Position numbers and translations under genes: made by a program
In this document: in pieces, positions 1 through 9,522 of the stretch
Numbering within the stretch: position 1 is the first letter of the stretch
Layout of the letters: every line of letters starts with the position of its first letter
NCBI RefSeq assembly: GCF_027942865.1
Contig: NC_134528.1
Coordinates: forward strand, 31,136,732-31,200,731
DNA length: 64,000 nt
Direction: 5' to 3'
From: Odontesthes bonariensis
Taxonomy: Eukaryota; Chordata; Actinopteri; Atheriniformes; Atherinopsidae
Notes under the pieces: generated by a model
Database searches by the model: none
What the model was told of the DNA's origin: nothing
The model's input: the letters and a program-made list of their open reading frames with translations, nothing else

Positions 1-398
1 CATATCAGCAGCGGATCACCTTCAACCACCATGCCTCCTCTGTACTGTCAAACTTGACACTGATTTGCAACAAAGATGCACGACCCCATCTTGAAAGTCA
101 TGTGTGAAAAGGGCTTGTCTCTCCTCATCATGATAAAGCTGTCTGAGAGCTGTGAAATACTACAGAAAGGTGGCATGCTATGCTCCAATGGCCTTAAAGC
201 AACTCCAAACGGCATTCAAACTCTGCAACAGTCAGCAAGTTGGAAGCTGGAAAACTGTCTCAGCTTAATACTGAGACTTTCAGACAAAACATGTCTTACA
301 TCTCATTTCACTTTAAAATGTTTAATAATCCTTTAAATGAATAAAGAGACACAGAGACTGCAGAGGGGCTTTAAAAAAAACACAGAAAGACGTCTAAA
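1..398. other. Unannotated stretch, jmjd1c intron 1
   Basis: Low-complexity-free, AT-rich sequence with no credible coding region, RNA gene or recognised repeat. Because jmjd1c exon 1 lies at 34726-34881 on the minus strand and its donor points leftward, this is inferred to be intron sequence. Confidence 0.4.
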
Positions 399-619
399 AT
401 GGTGAAGAGCTGTTGTGCAATCGACTGCACAAACAGATTCAGGCTGAAGTCACTTTTCTTTTTACAGACGTCCAAGCAGAGCCAAAATGGATTCCTGCCA
501 TTCACAAACACAACTGGAATCCACTTTGTGAGGAAATGATTACTGAACAATATATGATGGGCATTTTGGCATCTTCCATTTATCGTCCTGAAACTGCAAT
601 GTTTTTGATGGATGGTTAA
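399..619 (+). pseudogene. THAP zinc-finger domain remnant
   Basis: The ATG at 399 opens MVKSCCAIDCTNRF, the typical start of a THAP domain (C-x2-4-C zinc-ligand pair near the N-terminus). The frame from 413 then gives KWIPAIHKHNWNP, the conserved tryptophan and NW-P region that follows in THAP proteins. The two halves are in different frames, shifted near the T-rich run at about 448-463. The second zinc pair (C-x2-H) is not found downstream, so this is a broken copy. THAP domains are DNA-binding modules of host THAP proteins and of P and Kolobok transposases. No terminal repeats were found here, so the source is unresolved. Placing it in the THAP family is fairly secure; calling it transposon-derived is inference. 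Confidence 0.6.
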
Positions 620-1087
620 CCTGCCTTTGTAATTGTGATCCCCCGCTTCACAAGTCTAATCTTTAACCAATGGTGTAAATCTATCTGACAGTTTTTATAC
701 CAAAAGTTGAAACAAAATAATAACTGTAAGTATGGACTCCTCCATTAACAACCAGAATGTCAACCAGAGGTCTTAATTTTGCTGACAAATCCAACTTTCA
801 GGCTTTACGTTATGAGCTTTTGTAGAAGTGAGCTACATATAAACATGAGTCAAGCCGTGATGGAGCAGTGTTATAGACTGATATACACCCTTATAATGAT
901 ATATACAAACAGAGGTTCTGTAAGCAGCAGCAGAGTTGTATTTCTAGTGCAAATGAATGTGTGCATGTCTCTGGCAGCATTACAGACATCTGCTGGTGAG
1001 GTCAAGTTTCATTTTGTGTGGAACCAATCAATGAAGCCAGCAGCAGAACACCCCTCCCTTCTTTCATCTGCTGCACTGGGACTGACA

Positions 1088-1090
<3 letters not shown>
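620..1090. other. Unannotated stretch, jmjd1c intron 1
   Basis: No recognised gene or repeat. The open frame from 779 runs into the dinucleotide repeat and is not coding. Confidence 0.35.
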
Positions 1091-1178
<88 letters not shown>

Positions 1179-1185
1179 AAAAAAA
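1091..1185. repeat. (CA)n microsatellite with A tail
   Basis: About 42 uninterrupted CA units (1091-1174) followed by a run of A. Such tracts are common in teleost introns. The long frames that read through it on both strands are artefacts. Confidence 0.97.
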
Positions 1186-1798
1186 TAGGTATTATTGTGC
1201 AACACAAAATGATCGTGCACACACACAGTTCAAAGCATAAATGTTTGTTTCCAGCCAGAATATTTTCTGACAAATCTCAAGGGATAACTAACCCATCCAC
1301 ATTTGAAAGCCACCAGGCAGGCTTAACACACACAGACAGACACATGTGGAGAAGGAACCTTGCCCTAGATTCTCAAGGAACAATCTCATGTTACATCTCA
1401 GGACAAACTGGCCACGATGTGCAGCTCTGCAGAGACATTGGGCCTCATGCAACAACCGTTCGTACGCACAGATTTGTTCTTAAGTCGTGGGTACCAGTGA
1501 TTTCACAGAATTTGCGCATTCACCAATCTTTTCTTATTTTCCGTTTTCTTTCAGGAACGAACAGAATTTACAGTGATCCAGAGCTGTCGTAGGAGTTTCC
1601 TAAAACAGTCCGCTGTTATTCCAATCAAGTTTGCTTGACTAATGGATTGTATATTTAATTACTTTGAAGCAAACAGAAATAAATATATACATTATACCCC
1701 ATAATGATGCTGACATTATTCTGTTTGACTTAAATTATGCACTAATTGAAGGTTAATTTGACTCTGTATATAACAAGGTCAAAGGGAAGCGATTAAGA

Positions 1799-2400
1799 TT
1801 GCCAAGCACTGTGCTGCTGCAAATATGCAGCTTGCTGGAGCCACAACTCCAGAGAGAAACACGCCGATCAAACCCAGTTCCACCACACGCCCAGGTCCTC
1901 ACCACTCTTGGATTTTTGGCCACTGGAACCTTTCAGAGGGAGATTGGAGACAGATCGGGGGTGTCCCAGTCCTCTGTGAGTCGTGCGCCCCCCTTTGGTC
2001 ATCAAAGCTCTCATCAGTTTATCACCCATGGTGCATCAGATTCCCATACACCGCTGTCCAACAAGTACAGATTAAGAGGGACTTTCATGCCGTGGCTGGA
2101 CTGCCAAACATAACCGGAGTAATAGACTGCACACATATACGCATCAGAGCACCCGTGAGCTGAAGGCCAGGTGGGTGTGTCTCCATACAGCGGGGGGCAA
2201 ATAGCCCAGAGAAGGCATGCCAGATTTGCACAATATTGCCATGAATGAGGGTCTCCACCTGAACCAGCCCAGGCAGACCAGAAGGTGTGGTGCCAGGAGA
2301 CCCCCCTCATGGACCACCCCATCAAAGTGCCATCATGATGAGGCAACAACTGATTGCACGGCTTTAGCTGCAGTCATCGAGCGCCTGGCCATGGCGAGAT
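1799..2400 (+). pseudogene. Harbinger transposase remnant
   Basis: Two overlapping frames give HARBI1-like pieces. One reads HAQVLTTLGFLATGTFQREI then GDRSGVSQSSVSR, the N-terminal helix-turn-helix region. The next reads FHAVAGLPNITGVIDCTHIRI, the block with the first catalytic aspartate (family consensus GVIDGTHI). After IRIRAPVS the frame stops at 2161, and the remaining catalytic blocks are missing or scrambled, though MRQQLIARL near 2339 resembles the family's C-terminal end. The protein would be a DDE transposase cutting at TWA sites. Frameshifts and stops make it non-functional. Confidence 0.7.
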
Positions 2401-2700
2401 GTTTTTTTTTTTTAAAGCTATTTTCATATTAAACCTTTTTTTTTTTTTTTTTTCGGTGACATTACGAACTACAGGTGACACGGAATAAACAGCACTCGTA
2501 ATAACTTCCCATTTCTTGGCTTTAGCAGGTCCCGCAATTCCACTGCTGACTCTGCTAAAAATGACATATCTTCCTTTCTGGATCTCTGAAAGCAGAACTT
2601 CAGTCTCAGAGCTAGGGGTGGGCGATATGTATCGTTTGCGAAATTATCGTGAATGTTGTTTTGACGATGAGTAATTTTGCAATATCGAGATATAGGAGAG

Positions 2701-3334
2701 GGGCGCCGAGAGGCCGGGGCTGGGACAGCGAGAGGCCGGGGCTGGGACAGCGAGAGGCCGGGGCTGGGACAGCGAGAGGCCGGGGCTGGGACAGCGAGAG
2801 GCCGGGGCTGGGACAGACGGTAGCTCGCCTCGCGGCGGACCGTCAGCTCGATCCCGAGATCCAACTACGAGCTTTTTAACTGCAGCAACTTTAAGATACG
2901 CTATTGGAGCTGGAATTACCGCGGCTGCTGGCACCAGACTTGCCCTTCAATTGATCCCCGTTAAAGGATTTAAAGTGTCCTGTGTTGTTATTTTTCGTCA
3001 CTACCTCCCCGAGTCGGGAGTGGGTAATTTGCGCGCCTGCTGCCTTCCTTGGATGTGGTAGCCGTTTCTCAGGCTCCCTCTCCGGAGGGAGAAGTAGCCT
3101 GAGAAACGGTTCGAGGTTATCTAGAGTCACCAAAGCGGCCGCGGCACCCCGAGAGGCACCCGCATGGGTTTTGGGTCTGATAAATGCACGCATCCCCGAA
3201 GGTCAGTTTGCATGTATTAGCTCTAGAATTGCCACAGTTATCCAAGTAACGGTAGAGCGATCAAAGGAACCATTACTGATTTAATGAGCCATTCGCAGTT
3301 TCACTGTACCGGGCGTGTGTTCTTAGACTTGCAT
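2701..3334 (-). rRNA. 18S rRNA fragment (rearranged pseudogene)
   Basis: On the minus strand this reads as the 5' third of eukaryotic 18S rRNA: GCATGCAAGTCTAAG near 3334, the AACTGCGAATGGCTCATTAA block, the universally conserved CAGCAGCCGCGGTAATTCC block near 2920, then the start of the V4 region with GGATCTCGGGATCGAGCTGA. It is not a functional gene. The molecule is truncated at both ends. About 150 nt between GATAACCTCG and the GAGAAACGG helix is replaced by an inverted copy of its neighbour (3062-3109). The V4 segment is expanded into a tandem array. It sits wholly inside a hAT element. Confidence 0.9.
2708..2816. repeat. 22-bp tandem array, about 5 copies
   Basis: Five near-identical 22-bp units containing GGCCGGGGCTGGGACAG. 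Both flanks are ordinary 18S V4 sequence (GGCGCC on the left, ACGGTAGCTCGCC on the right), and the unit itself is the V4 sequence between them, so the array is an in-place expansion of the captured rRNA helix. The G-rich units are quadruplex-prone (inference). Confidence 0.92.
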
Positions 3335-4087
3335 GCTTGTGTTCATTTTATTGTGATCTTAAAGCAAGTTTTAATTTTTTTTTTTTTAAATATCGTCAAA
3401 ATATCTTTAGCGTGAAAATCCTAAAAAAATATCGAGATATTTTTTTTTGCCCATATCGCCCACCCTTACTCAGAGCCCCTAAAGTTGTTCTTTATGTTCC
3501 TTGATGCCATTCTCATGACTCAACACTCAACACTTCCTGGCACAGGAGAGAGGAAGCACAGCCTTATATGGTATAAATGTGGGCGTGGAGTATGCAAATT
3601 TACTATCCTCGTGCACGTGCACTTAAATACGCACGGGTGGCATTCATCATTTACGCAGGTCGTTTACACACTTTTTCCCAAGTTAAGAGCGTTTGTTGAA
3701 TCTGACGTGGCGTGTTCGTACGAGACCTTCGTACCAACAAAGAGAAATTTAGAATAAAAATACGAAAATGTTCATACATGAGGCCCAATGAGTCAAACTC
3801 TACAAGGTGGATTGTACAAACACTATTTTAGGGATATCTGTATTTTTCAATAATAACTTTTAAGACCTTATTTAAGACCAGAGAGCCGAGGCACAGAGAG
3901 CTGTACAGACTGACAGGGCTGAGGAAGTGAGAGAAGTCTGGCAGAACACACAGTCTGCTTGTCTGACGGCTGTATAGGTCTGTGGCTGTCACTGCTGACT
4001 GATGCATGCTAACAATAACAACACAACTGTAAAGCATCAAGTACAACTAGATTCTTTCAGCAAATGGAAGAAACATGATGACCTGTC

Positions 4088-4519
4088 TTATCGCGCATTT
4101 CCACTAGCTCGGCACGGCTCGGTTTGGTTGTGTTTCCATTTACAACCCAGTATCACTTGGTGCCTCCTCGACGTGGGCGGGGTCGTCGTAACACGGCTGC
4201 GCGACCAGAACAACAACAACAACATAGGAGGAGGATAGCATGGAGGACATGGAGGCGCTCGTGTTGCTGCTCACCCTGTGGCTTTTTGTCGCACCGAAGG
4301 CAAGAGAAGAGAGCCAGAGAAGACTCCTGGCCGCCAGACAAAACAGTATTGAAAAGTGACAACACTCATCGGCCAATCAGTGGAAGGCAGTCGGATGACG
4401 TCATGTTTTAGTAACGCTTCGGCCGGCTTGGAACCAGGGCTGAGGTGGTACGGAAAATCTACCCGGTTGCAGGTACTGCGTGCTAGTAGCCGAAGCGAGC
4501 TAGTGGAAAAGCGCCATAA
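4088..4519. mobile_element. MITE with about 24-bp inverted ends
   Basis: The left end TTATCGCGCATTTCCACTAG and the right end, reverse complemented, TTATGGCGCTTTTCCACTAG match for about 24 bp and resemble the 'GCTTTTCCACTAGC' ends of common fish non-autonomous elements, often hAT-class. I see no convincing target duplication, so the superfamily is open. A palindromic CRE (TGACGTCA) lies at about 4394. Confidence 0.6.
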
Positions 4520-5629
4520 CATGCTACTGTCACTTTGTTTGATGTACAGCTGACTCAAGCTACTGTTACAGCTCAACTTGGCCGTGTAACTGCATCACTG
4601 TCCTTGTTCTAGTATACATGCACTGGATGGGAGACGACTTAATGACCAAAGTAACTTCTATACACTTTGGCTTGTGCGAGAAAGCGTTCAAAACATCCTG
4701 CTGCTTCCAACTTCCTCTGTGGGAGACGACGTTACAGGTAAGTTCAGCTGAATTCACCGCACAGACGCCGTCTTTCAGCTACTTTAATGGGGATTCTGTC
4801 AGATGAAGCTGTGGTTCTAAAAATCAGGATTTTATTAGAGCAGAGCGACAGTCTGGAAATGCTTTAAGTTAGCACTAGATGACCTGCAGTCTTAATGGGC
4901 TGATTTTCAGTCCAGGTTTCTGACTAAAGAAACAGAAAAATAGGCAGATATAAAGCTAATAGTTCTCCAGTGAACTTCTAATATTGCACTGATCTATGAA
5001 GACAGACACAACCAGCTTATTTCAGTGTTGACCAAACCAGGAGCAAGTACATCTCTGCAAAAAAAAAAAAAAAGAAGAAAAATCAATAGACACCTGTATT
5101 CAATCTTTTTCTTTTTAGGCAAAGATCAGAGGTGAGGTAAGGACGTCCATCCTACTCAAAGTGGTCGCCCACGTCATCAAAATCTGATAAATACCCTGCC
5201 ATGTTGCAAAAAACTAGCAGTAGCAAACTCCGTGGGAGGTTAGCCGACCGTCACAGAGCACTGAGTGAATGAGCTGTGCTGCAGCGACGTGGCGATGACG
5301 TCATCCCAGGAGAAAGCCCCCTATAAGCCCCCCGATAGCCCCCAATAACAACAACAGGGCAGCTCTGAGCTAACAGTGCAATAGTACGCGTTCATTCATT
5401 CATTGGTCTTAAAGTATTGGTGAAATAAAGACAGATAATGCCTTATTTAGAGGCTGTTTTGTCTCTGCCCTGTTCTCTCTGTTATATAAGCCGATCTGCA
5501 GTGAGCTAAATATCTTCCGAAGGACGCCAACTTTCACCAAACTGTTATCGGTGAGTAGATGAACGTATTTTATGCCAGAAATAAGGTCCAGCTTTAAAAA
5601 AGAAACTTCCCCTTTAAGTTAATTTATTC
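4520..5629. other. Mostly unannotated, possible TTAA-element end
   Basis: No gene is recognised. A poly-A run lies at about 5059-5073. The segment ending at 5613 (AGAAACTTCCCC followed by TTAA at 5614) looks like the right terminus of a TTAA-flanked MITE, but I could not find a matching left end. A TGACGTCA motif is at about 5297. Confidence 0.3.
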
Positions 5630-5795
5630 AACTTCCGTATCTGCTTTATCCAGTTGAGGGTCACGGGGGGCTGGAGCCTATCCCAGCAGTCATTGGGTCA
5701 GAGGCAGGGTACACCCTGGAGGGGTCACCAGTACTTTACAGGGCAACACAGAGACACACACACTCTCACCACACCACCCTGCAGCCCAAGGAATT
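5630..5795 (-). repeat. SINE-like dispersed repeat, 3' part
   Basis: Contains GGGGGGCTGGAGCCTATCCC and AGGGGTCACCAG blocks shared with the fuller copy at 8461-8817. Only the half nearest the tail is present; the tRNA-like head is missing. Confidence 0.8.
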
Positions 5796-5974
5796 GAATC
5801 TTTTCACCAAAGATATTATGTATTCAGTCAAAACAATCCAAACATATATATGACTGTGACAATAATTAACTGCATCTAGTGATAGTACTGATTATAACCA
5901 ACTGTTTTATACAGTAGACCAGAGAGATGAAGAATGAGAATGAGAGGAAAGAAGTTGTTTGGGTAATAAGAGTT

Positions 5975-6075
5975 CAATTCAATGCAATTCATTTTTATTT
6001 ATATAGCGCCAAATATAACAAATGTCATCTCAAGGCACTTAGATAATAAAGTCCAATTCAAGCCAATTGGAATTC
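5975..6075. repeat. Short dispersed fish repeat
   Basis: ATTTTTATTTATATAGCGCC followed by TCATCTCAAGGCACTTAG is a motif pair that recurs widely at non-coding teleost loci. I recognise it as repetitive but cannot assign its family. Confidence 0.5.
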
Positions 6076-7224
6076 AATTCATTGTAATCATAATTACAAT
6101 GGTCTGTGGCTGTCTGAGTTAACTTGTTTAGTCACATTTCACATTCCAACTGACACATGTCAAACACCAAGTCTACACATAATCAGAGTCAGAGCAATGT
6201 CACCTTTCAAGTCTATTCAGCTGGCCAAGCACTGTCCCATAAATATCCATACTGAATATTGGGTTGTGGATGAGGGTGACAAACTACATTTCAAAACTAA
6301 AATGAATACCAGGACAGATATCCAACTGAATAATAAGTAATAATACATTTATAGCACAGTTTGGCAACACAAAGCACGCTTAAAATCAACTCAACGAAAG
6401 CAGGGCTGCAATATTAGTAATAATAATAATAATAATATCGATAATGTATTGAGTCTATTGAAAAAACGAAGAAGAGAAGTCTAAAGGTCCCAAGTTCAAT
6501 GTAATAAACATAAAATGGACTGATAGTTTTATCAATTAGCTGTTGTGTTAGACAAAGAAACAAAGAAAAGTCACATCTGTCCATTCTGTCTCCGTTCCAT
6601 ACGTCCATGCTGAGGCCAGAGGTCAAATATCAGATAGCTGAGCTAACATTTACAAATCTAACGAAACAATACTTTATTCACAACAGAACACAGGATCCTT
6701 AAAAAGTTATGAAAGTGAAACATTTTACTATTTCAGGAAAAATATAAGCTGGGACGGGGGCAACAAAAGGCTGGAAAAGTAAGTGGAGCTAAACAGAAAC
6801 AGCTGGAGGAACATGTTGTAACTAATTATGTTCATTAGCAGCAGGTCAGTAACATGACTGCATATACGAAGCTGCCCAAGTCTCAGAAGTAAAGATGGGC
6901 CGAGGTTCAACAATGTGTAAAAAAACTTCATCTACAGAAATCAGAAAAATGCTCCTCAGTGTAAAACTGGGACGACTTTGAATATCCCACCATTAAAAGA
7001 TTCAGGGACACTGGAGGGACACTTCAGTCCTGGATGTCTGTGAGCTTCAGGCCCTCAGGCAGCACACCTGATCCTGTCCTGGAAATCCCTGCAGGGCTCA
7101 GGAACACTTCCAGGAATCATTGTCTGTGAGCACAGCTCACCGTAACATGCACAGATGCAGGTTAGAGCTCCATCAGGCAGAGAAGAAGCCACATGTGAAC
7201 ATGATTCTCTGAGCCAAAGCTCAT
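6076..7224. other. Unannotated stretch, jmjd1c intron 1
   Basis: A short (TAA)n microsatellite is at about 6415-6438. No other recognised feature. Confidence 0.35.
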
Positions 7225-7227
7225 TTA

Positions 7228-7996
7228 AGCCCCTTTCACACTGCCGAATAACCCGCGTTTAATTCGCGAATTTAGCGTGTCCGCTGTTGTGTTCACACTG
7301 CCGACCCGGGCTGCCGCGTCAACTCGACTCGCCTTTCGACCCGCGTCGGACCCTAGTCTTTTTGCCGAGCCGAGTTTGATGTGAACGCAATCGACGCGGG
7401 TCGGACGTGGGCGTGACGTGAGGAGTTTAAAAGACAGAATGGACAGCTGATTCAGAACAACAGCGACAGGTGAGGACAAGTTTTACTCTGTTTTAGCCTA
7501 CATCAAGTTCGAGACATTTTTTAATATGGCCAACTGGGGAGACAAGGAGGTCCGCGAGCTCCTCAGCCCCCGAGCAGAGGACGTTATTTACCGCCATATG
7601 TCGGGGACGGTGAAAGATGGACCTCTGCTGGAAGGGCTGGCGAGAAAGATGGGAGAGCGCGGTTTCCCACGCAGCAAGACGCACCGTAAAGTAACATCTC
7701 CATGAACTGCATTGCAAAAATGAGTTCTCAAGGTGTCCCGCCATCGTTTGTTTGAAAAATTTGATGCAGACAGGTGTATTTAACCCTACCTCTGACGCAT
7801 GGCTTGTGCCTACGTCATTGTACACGCTCAGCATTTTATGTGTTTCGTGTGACGCTCTGCCACTAGGCAACTCCCCCTGAACTCGGCTTCAGGCGACACG
7901 GGTCACCCTGACACGTCAAGCGTTCACATTGCTCGACGCGGGTCGAAGGTGCAATTTGGACCCGCTAAGATAGCGGGTCGCAGTGTGAAAGGGGCT
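7228..7996 (+). mobile_element. Harbinger MITE carrying a Myb/SANT ORF fragment
   Basis: Inverted ends AGCCCCTTTCACACTGC (7228) and GCAGTGTGAAAGGGGCT (ending 7996) are flanked by TTA at 7225-7227 and 7997-7999, the 3-bp duplication typical of PIF/Harbinger. The 769-bp body repeats GACGCGGGTCG-type motifs and holds a 59-codon frame at 7526-7705. A second, end-truncated copy is at 53009-53764 in the same orientation. Confidence 0.88.
7526..7705 (+). pseudogene. Myb/SANT-like DNA-binding domain fragment
   Basis: ATG at 7526 and TGA at 7703-7705 give 59 residues beginning MANWGDKEVRELLS and continuing GTVKDGPLLEGLARKMGERG. This matches the helix pattern of trihelix Myb/SANT domains found in the second protein of Harbinger transposons and in host genes derived from it (aromatic residue, charged helix, G-T-x-K/R-D-G turn, A-x-K-M-x-E-R-G-F). 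It ends before the last helix is complete. In the sister copy the fourth codon is followed by a stop, so this is an incomplete captured piece. Confidence 0.6.
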
Positions 7997-7999
7997 TTA

Positions 8000-8460
8000 G
8001 AATGACTGAGACAAAGTGGAAGATTTTTTTGGAAATGATCCTCCAGACTAAAGAAGGGAAGGATTATCCGGCTTCTCATCAGGGTTCCATCTGTTCCAGC
8101 AGCACGGCTTCATAGTAGCAGAGTCCGGGTCCTGGACTGAGCTGCCTGCAGTCCAGACCTTTCACCAACTGAGAACATTTAGAATACAACAAGAAGAGCC
8201 AGGACTGCTGAGCAGCTGATGTCAGCAAAGCAACATTCCTCTCCCAAAGGTCCAGCAGCTGGGCTCCTGAGTCTGAGTGAGACAAATAAATCTACGCTCT
8301 GAGTCACAGACAAATGTGTTATCAAATGTTCGGCTAAGAGTGAACGATCAAAACAATAATGAGTAAAACTGTCTCAAACCCCAGTCTCAGATCAGCTCAC
8401 ACTAACAGAGGCTCAGATATGAAATGTTTCAGCCTTCCACCAACTGTGGACCAAGGTTTT
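8000..8460. other. Unannotated, with a possible minus-strand exon
   Basis: On the minus strand, a pyrimidine tract ending in CACTCAG (about 8280) precedes an open frame LLDLWERNVALLTSAAQQ, which ends in EQMEP and a stop near 8079. The acceptor-like sequence and lack of internal stops make a terminal exon possible. I do not recognise the protein and see no partner exon, so I do not call a gene. Confidence 0.25.
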
Positions 8461-8817
8461 CATCCATCCATCCAATTTCTACACCCGCTGAATCCGTCGG
8501 TCGGGTCGTGGGGGGGCTGGAGCCTATCCCAGCAGTCATCGGGCGAGAGGCGGGGTACACCCTGGAGGGGTCGCCCGTCCATCACAGGGCCACACAGAGA
8601 CGAACAACCACACACACTCTCACTCCTAAGGACAATTTTAGAGACACCAGTTAACCCAACATGCATGTTTCTGGACGGTGGGAGGAAGCCGGAGAGAACC
8701 CATGCATACACGGGGAGAACATGCAGACTCCACACAGAAAGAACCAGCTGGGGGTTGAACCTGGAACCCTCTCGCTGTGAGGCGACGGTGCTAACCACCA
8801 CACCACTGTGCTGCACC
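8461..8817 (-). repeat. SINE-like repeat with tRNA-like head and GGATG tail
   Basis: Read on the minus strand it starts GCAGCACAGTGGTGTGGTGG with TGGTTAGC (A-box-like) and GGTTCAACCCC (B-box-like). It continues through CATGTTCTCCCCGTG and CTGGGATAGGCTCCAG, and ends in (GGATG)n. This full-length copy defines the fragments at 5630-5795 and 43570-43655 and the copy split at 39836-41745. Polymerase III box assignment is by eye. Confidence 0.8.
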
Positions 8818-9279
8818 TGTTAAATTATATTTCAACTGCTAAGCTTTCCATCACTGCAGCCCTGTACAATATTAATACACTACTGAGCGTAGTTACATCT
8901 GAACGTCAGTGCGCAGCCCTCAAACCTCCATGCTGGCTCGAACACAAATTTAGTCCACAGCGTGCAGCTCCCAAAATGAACATGCAGATCATGACAAAAG
9001 CAGTATGGTAAAGTTAGCTTGCCTCTTCAGTCCACAAGCCTCAGTTTGATTCTCTGAGCTGGTATGTTGCAGTTGTGTCCCATTTCAGTTCTTCTTGTTT
9101 TCATTATTGAATACCTTTAAATGTTTTCTATGTTCTATTGTGAATGAAAAAAATTTCAATTTTACACAGTGTCCCAACCTTGTTGGAATTAGGGTTGGAT
9201 GACTTTGGAGAAGGGAGGAGTGAAGCGTTAACACTATACCATCTGGAAAGAGTTAGCCCACTGCTGGACAAACAGAGCG
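8818..9279. other. Unannotated stretch, jmjd1c intron 1
   Basis: A TTTTACACAGTGTCCCAACC motif at about 9160 is a familiar fish repeat fragment of unclear family. Nothing else is recognised. Confidence 0.3.
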
Positions 9280-9402
9280 GGGGGTTTCCACTTTCCTGCT
9301 GGAGCCGTGGAACAGTGGAACAGTGGAACAGGGCTCTACAAAGCTCTTTGACTTGCCTTGTGTACGAATTGTGCTCTACAAATAAAATTGCCTTGCCTTA
9401 CA
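9280..9402 (+). repeat. LINE 3' tail fragment
   Basis: AAAGCTCTTTGACTTGCC, GTGCTCTACAAATAAAATTG and a final CCTTGCCTTA are the 3' end of the same LINE type that ends at 18165. No coding part is attached. Confidence 0.55.
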
Positions 9403-9522
9403 ATAAGTAGCACTAACAAATATGATGTTCTGGATACCAAAAATGAGACTGAAAAAATTCATTCCTTTTTTAGTTAATTGCTTGCTTTTAAATAAATTGT
9501 CTATATGTAACTAAATCATTAA

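Larger units (their letters stand above)
2613..3468 (+). mobile_element. Non-autonomous hAT element carrying 18S rDNA
   Basis: The left end reads TAGGGGTGGGCGATATG at 2613 and the right end, reverse complemented, TAAGGGTGGGCGATATG, ending at 3468. Perfect 8-bp target duplications CTCAGAGC flank it at 2605-2612 and 3469-3476, which is diagnostic of hAT-type insertion. The 856-bp element has about 90 bp and 130 bp of AT-rich terminal sequence with ATATCG motifs. Between them lies a 0.63-kb segment of 18S ribosomal DNA. There is no transposase, so mobilisation would need a relative in trans. A related element without rDNA is at 11462-12233. Confidence 0.9.
1437..3789 (+). mobile_element. PIF/Harbinger DNA transposon, degenerate
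   Basis: The ends are inverted copies: ATTGGGCCTCATG at 1437 and CATGAGGCCCAAT ending at 3789. The similarity continues inward (a TTCGTA motif on both sides). The interior has a decayed Harbinger transposase at 1799-2400, which fixes the superfamily. A second element (2613-3468) has jumped into its right half, so the original Harbinger copy was about 1.5 kb. The expected 3-bp TWA target duplication is not obvious, and the exact terminus could be the GGG at 1440 and CCC at 3786. It lies in inferred jmjd1c intron 1. Confidence 0.75.

Noticed and set aside
2469..2934. Pro/Ser-rich minus-strand frames over the G-rich array
   Set aside because: They are translations of 18S rRNA antisense and its tandem copies.
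2701..3334. Functional rRNA gene
   Set aside because: Truncated, internally deleted and inverted, and lodged inside a hAT element in an intron.
8461..8817. A tRNA gene from the A/B-box-like head
   Set aside because: The cloverleaf cannot be completed, and the segment is one end of a dispersed repeat seen at least four times in the window.
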